Source: Cryobacterium sp. SO2
Lineage (GTDB): Bacteria; Actinomycetota; Actinomycetes; Actinomycetales; Microbacteriaceae
Length of the DNA stretch: 64,000 nt
Direction: 5' to 3'
Assembly (NCBI RefSeq): GCF_026151165.2
Contig: NZ_CP117849.1
Span: 930,001-994,000, forward strand
The notes beneath the pieces are model-generated. The model searched no databases, was not told the DNA's origin, and saw only the letters and a list, made by a program, of their open reading frames with translations. This document shows positions 61,377-64,000 of this stretch, piece after piece (positions within the stretch are counted from its first letter, which is position 1; every line of letters begins with the position of its first letter). The translations under genes and the position numbers were made by a program.

Positions 61377-62326
61377 CCACCGCGCTCCCCGTCGAGGGAC
61401 GCAACACCCTGGCCGGCCGCTCGGTGGTCGTGAAGGTTCCCGCCACCACGGCCAACCTCGGCCCCGGCTTCGACACCCTCGGCCTCGCACTCGCGCACTA
61501 CGACCACCTGCAGGTGGCCGTGACGGACACGCCCGGCGTGTTCGTCGAGGTACACGGAATCGGCGCAGGCGAGGTGCCCACCGACGAGAGCAACCTCGTG
61601 GTGCGGGCCATCGCGCACACCTTCGCCGCCTACGGGCTGCCCCTGCCGGGGCTCAAGCTGATCGCGGACAACAAGATCCCGCACGGCCGCGGCATGGGGT
61701 CATCCGGCGCAGCCATCGTCTCGGGCATCATGGCCGCCAAGGGCCTGCTCGAGGGCATCGTCGACATCGACTCCGAGGCGCTCCTGGTGCTCGCCACCGA
61801 GATGGAAGGGCACCCGGACAACGTGGCGCCCGCCCTCTTCGGCGGTCTCACCATCGCGTGGATGCAGCCGGACGGTCCCAAGCACAAGAAGCTGATGGTG
61901 CACCGCGGCGTCTCGCCCATGGTCTTCGTGCCCGAGCACGCCATGTCCACCGCGCTCGCGCGCAGCCTGCAGCCGCAGTCGGTGCCGCACGAAGACGCCG
62001 TCTTCAACCTGTCCCGCTCCGCGCTGCTCATCGCCGCGCTCATCCAGAGCCCTGAGCTCCTGCTCGTGGCCACCGAGGACAAGCTGCACCAGAGCTACCG
62101 CTCCGCGGCGATGCCGGAGACCAGCCGACTGATCACGCTGCTGCGCGATCACGGGTTCGCGGCCGTCGTCTCCGGTGCCGGGCCGTCGATCCTGGTGTTG
62201 GCCAGCGACCCCGGCCAGCGCCTGGTCGCTGCCGCGCTCGTGGCGGAACACTCCGAGACTCCTTGGCAGTCGCTGATGCTGGCGGTCGATTTCAAGGGCG
62301 CCACGGTCATCCGCACCGACGCCTAG
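61373..62326 (+). CDS. thrB: Homoserine kinase
   Basis: A 317-residue GHMP kinase phosphorylating homoserine. KVPATTANLGPGFDTLGLAL is the N-terminal GHMP motif, HGRGMGSSGAAIVSG the phosphate loop, and VVSGAGPSILVL the C-terminal GHMP motif. The start is GTG 61373, overlapping the thrC stop by four bases (GTGA). It is the last gene of the operon; a strong terminator follows at 62344. Confidence 0.97.
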   Translation: MTTALPVEGRNTLAGRSVVVKVPATTANLGPGFDTLGLALAHYDHLQVAVTDTPGVFVEVHGIGAGEVPTDESNLVVRAIAHTFAAYGLPLPGLKLIADNKIPHGRGMGSSGAAIVSGIMAAKGLLEGIVDIDSEALLVLATEMEGHPDNVAPALFGGLTIAWMQPDGPKHKKLMVHRGVSPMVFVPEHAMSTALARSLQPQSVPHEDAVFNLSRSALLIAALIQSPELLLVATEDKLHQSYRSAAMPETSRLITLLRDHGFAAVVSGAGPSILVLASDPGQRLVAAALVAEHSETPWQSLMLAVDFKGATVIRTDA

Positions 62327-62343
62327 CTCGCGAGCCGTGAGCC

Positions 62344-62372
62344 AGCCCCCTCCCGTTCGGGAGGGGGCTTTT
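62344..62372 (+). terminator. Strong intrinsic terminator after thrB
   Basis: AGCCCCCTCCCG (62344-62355) and CGGGAGGGGGCT (62358-62369) are perfectly inverted with a TT loop, followed by a short T run (62369-62372). It ends the lysA-hom-thrC-thrB transcript and insulates rho. Confidence 0.93.
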
Positions 62373-62619
62373 CTCGTGGGTGGGCGATCATGAAGTGCGG
62401 CCCGAACCTGCTAGAGTGGTTGCGCACCCGATAGAAACCGCCTCCGCGGATCTGTTCTCTGGTGTATTCCCTGTAACTCACTGCTATTGCGCATTCACGC
62501 GTGGCTGTGTGTGTTCATTCCAATCCGCCACTGTGTGGGACTGGATCACCCGCAGCCCACTGGCGCTGCGAAATCTTCTCTGGCCGGCTCGTAAGCGCCA
62601 GGGGAAAGGAAAATACTTC
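62373..62619 (+). promoter_or_regulatory. rho promoter and long 5' leader
   Basis: A TAGAGT at 62412-62417 could be the -10 element, leaving a leader of roughly 200 bases before the rho GTG. The leader is pyrimidine-rich in places (CTGTTCTCTGGTGTATTCCC), as expected of a region where Rho may act on its own transcript. No riboswitch is recognised. Confidence 0.5.
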
Positions 62620-64000
62620 GTGACCAACGTCAATCTCCACGCCAACGGTGTGGACATCTCTCGCCTTTCTACCCTTCGTGTCGCCGAGCTTCAGGCTCTC
62701 GCGGGCGAACTGGGTATCCAGGGCGCATCCAAACTTCGTAAAGGAGAGCTCGTGGACGCAATCACCGCGAACCAGTCCGGCGCGACCGAGTCGGCCGCAC
62801 CTGCCGACGCCCCCGCCGAGGTCGCAGCCGCTGAGGCAGCACCCGTCGAGGCGCCTGCAGAGGCCGTCGTCGAGGCGCCCGTCGAGGCCGCCCCGAAGAA
62901 GCGCGTCTCCCGCCGCGTCAGCACCGCCACGTCGGCTCCGGCCGTCGCACACGTCAACGCCGACGGCGACCTGGGCCTCGGCCTGATCCTCCCCGAGGCC
63001 GGCAGCCGTCGCAAGACCACCGCCCCCACCACCTACGCCGGCGCCACCGCCGGTGACATCGTCGCCGACGCCCCCGTGGAGAAGCCTGCCCGTCAGGTCC
63101 GCAAGCGTGCCAGCACCTCCACCATCACCGAGGCCGTCGCCGCCGCACTCGTCGCAGAGGCCGAGGCCGCAGCGGCCAGCGTCGAAGCGCCCGCCGCCAG
63201 CGCGCCCGTCGCCGCCGAGCCGGCCACCGAGGCCCCCGCCGGCAACTCCCGCAACCGTCGTGGTGGCAACACCCGCAACGACAACCGTGGCGAGAACCGC
63301 AACGAAGGCCGCAACGAAAGCCGCAACAACGGTCGCAACGGCGGCAACAACCGCAACGCGGCCGCCACGGCCCGCAACGCGTTCGACGCCCGCAGCATCA
63401 TCGACGCTCAGAACGCCGAAGACGGCTACGAGACCCCCGCCGAGACCGTCGACGCCGCACCGGCAGAGACCACCGTCGACGCCGAGAGCACCGAGTCCCG
63501 CATCCAGCGCCCCGAGGGCGTTGTGCGCGCAGAGCGCTCCGAGCGCGGCGGCCGCCAGCGCAACCAGCGCGGCGCCCGTGCCGAGCAGACCGAGCAGGCA
63601 GAACCGACCGAGCAGGTCGAGGCAGCCGAGCAGGCCGAGCCGACCGAGCAGGCCGACACCACCGGCGCAGAGACCGACCAGTCCGAGCAGTCCGACCAGC
63701 CGCGTCAGGGCCGCAACCGCAACCGCAGCCGCGGCGGCGACCGCAACCAGAACCAGCAGGGCGACCGCGCGCAGCAGTCCACGGATGACCGTGGCGACGA
63801 CCGCCAGGCCAACCAGCGCCAGGCGGGCAACCGCGGCCAGGGCCAGGACCGTCAGCAGCAGGACCGCCAGCAGCAGGATCGTCAGCAGAACGACCGCCAG
63901 CAGGGCGATCGCCAGCAGAGCGACCGCGCCCAGCAGGAGCGCCAGGGCCAGGATCGCAACCAGGGCCTGGACCGCAACTCCGGCCCAGAGGACGAGCTGA
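62620..64000 (+). CDS. rho: Transcription termination factor Rho, N-terminal part, cut by window edge
   Basis: The frame is open from GTG 62620 (AAAGGA upstream) to the right edge, giving 460 residues. Residues 15-45 (LSTLRVAELQALAGELGIQGASKLRKGELVDAI) are the Rho N-terminal SAP-like domain. A very long low-complexity insert follows, first Ala/Glu/Val-rich, then Asn/Arg, then Glu/Gln repeats and QQQDRQQQDR. Actinobacterial Rho proteins carry such inserts, which help RNA binding and can support phase separation in some bacteria. The RNA-binding and ATPase domains lie beyond the window. Confidence 0.93.
   Translation, partial: MTNVNLHANGVDISRLSTLRVAELQALAGELGIQGASKLRKGELVDAITANQSGATESAAPADAPAEVAAAEAAPVEAPAEAVVEAPVEAAPKKRVSRRVSTATSAPAVAHVNADGDLGLGLILPEAGSRRKTTAPTTYAGATAGDIVADAPVEKPARQVRKRASTSTITEAVAAALVAEAEAAAASVEAPAASAPVAAEPATEAPAGNSRNRRGGNTRNDNRGENRNEGRNESRNNGRNGGNNRNAAATARNAFDARSIIDAQNAEDGYETPAETVDAAPAETTVDAESTESRIQRPEGVVRAERSERGGRQRNQRGARAEQTEQAEPTEQVEAAEQAEPTEQADTTGAETDQSEQSDQPRQGRNRNRSRGGDRNQNQQGDRAQQSTDDRGDDRQANQRQAGNRGQGQDRQQQDRQQQDRQQNDRQQGDRQQSDRAQQERQGQDRNQGLDRNSGPEDEL

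Overview
The window is high-GC DNA from an actinobacterium, most probably a member of the Microbacteriaceae. The evidence is the gene order argS, DUF2993, lysA, hom, thrC, thrB, rho at the right end, an actinobacterial Rho with a long Arg/Asn/Gln-rich N-terminal extension, a DUF222-HNH protein, frequent GTG/TTG starts and many lipoproteins. The genus cannot be fixed from the sequence alone.

Positions 1-41500 are mostly ordinary chromosome: short operons and divergent regulator/target pairs. A TPM-domain membrane protein runs off the left edge. Several regulator/transporter or regulator/enzyme pairs have visible operators: TetR with an MFS exporter (3041-5234), an MFS exporter with TetR (17483-19833), TetR with an SDR oxidoreductase (31537-33123, two 19-bp operators) and CGNR with an EamA transporter (15850-17486). 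A copper theme recurs. copZ-copA are divergent from csoR with two G-tract boxes between them, a near-perfect copy of such a box precedes trxA (23878-23895), and a CueP-like lipoprotein lies at 35083-35691. Two overlapping GAF-ANTAR genes sit beside a DinB2-type Y-family polymerase that has Ile where the steric gate is expected.

The striking region is about 41500-52323. Here eight clear and several decayed copies of a 43-62 bp imperfect palindrome, all in the same orientation, separate one- or two-gene units. The units encode three GNAT acetyltransferases, several lipoproteins, small membrane proteins, a PH-like membrane protein and an ArsR/quinone-reductase pair. Each palindrome has a 26-bp dyad (two 12-bp half-sites around a central AT) and an outer half-site. 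At the right end a serine resolvase-type recombinase is transcribed away from the array. A variant 26-bp dyad (centre TA) and a further half-site lie directly upstream of it, and a tRNA-Arg lies just beyond. Most unit genes point away from the recombinase, with their 3' ends next to a palindrome. This is the layout of an integron (integrase, primary site, cassettes each ending in a recombination site), but with a serine recombinase in place of IntI and sites that do not match attC. I infer a serine-recombinase cassette array, the most interesting object in the window.

From 52356 the chromosome resumes: tRNA-Arg(CCG), an HNH protein, a lipoprotein, then argS and the lysine/threonine operon with overlapping stop/start codons. 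A strong terminator follows thrB, then the long leader and N-terminal part of rho, which is cut by the right edge. Odd points include a REP-like element fused into the 3' end of lysA and a DUF2993 gene whose only well-placed start codon is ATC.
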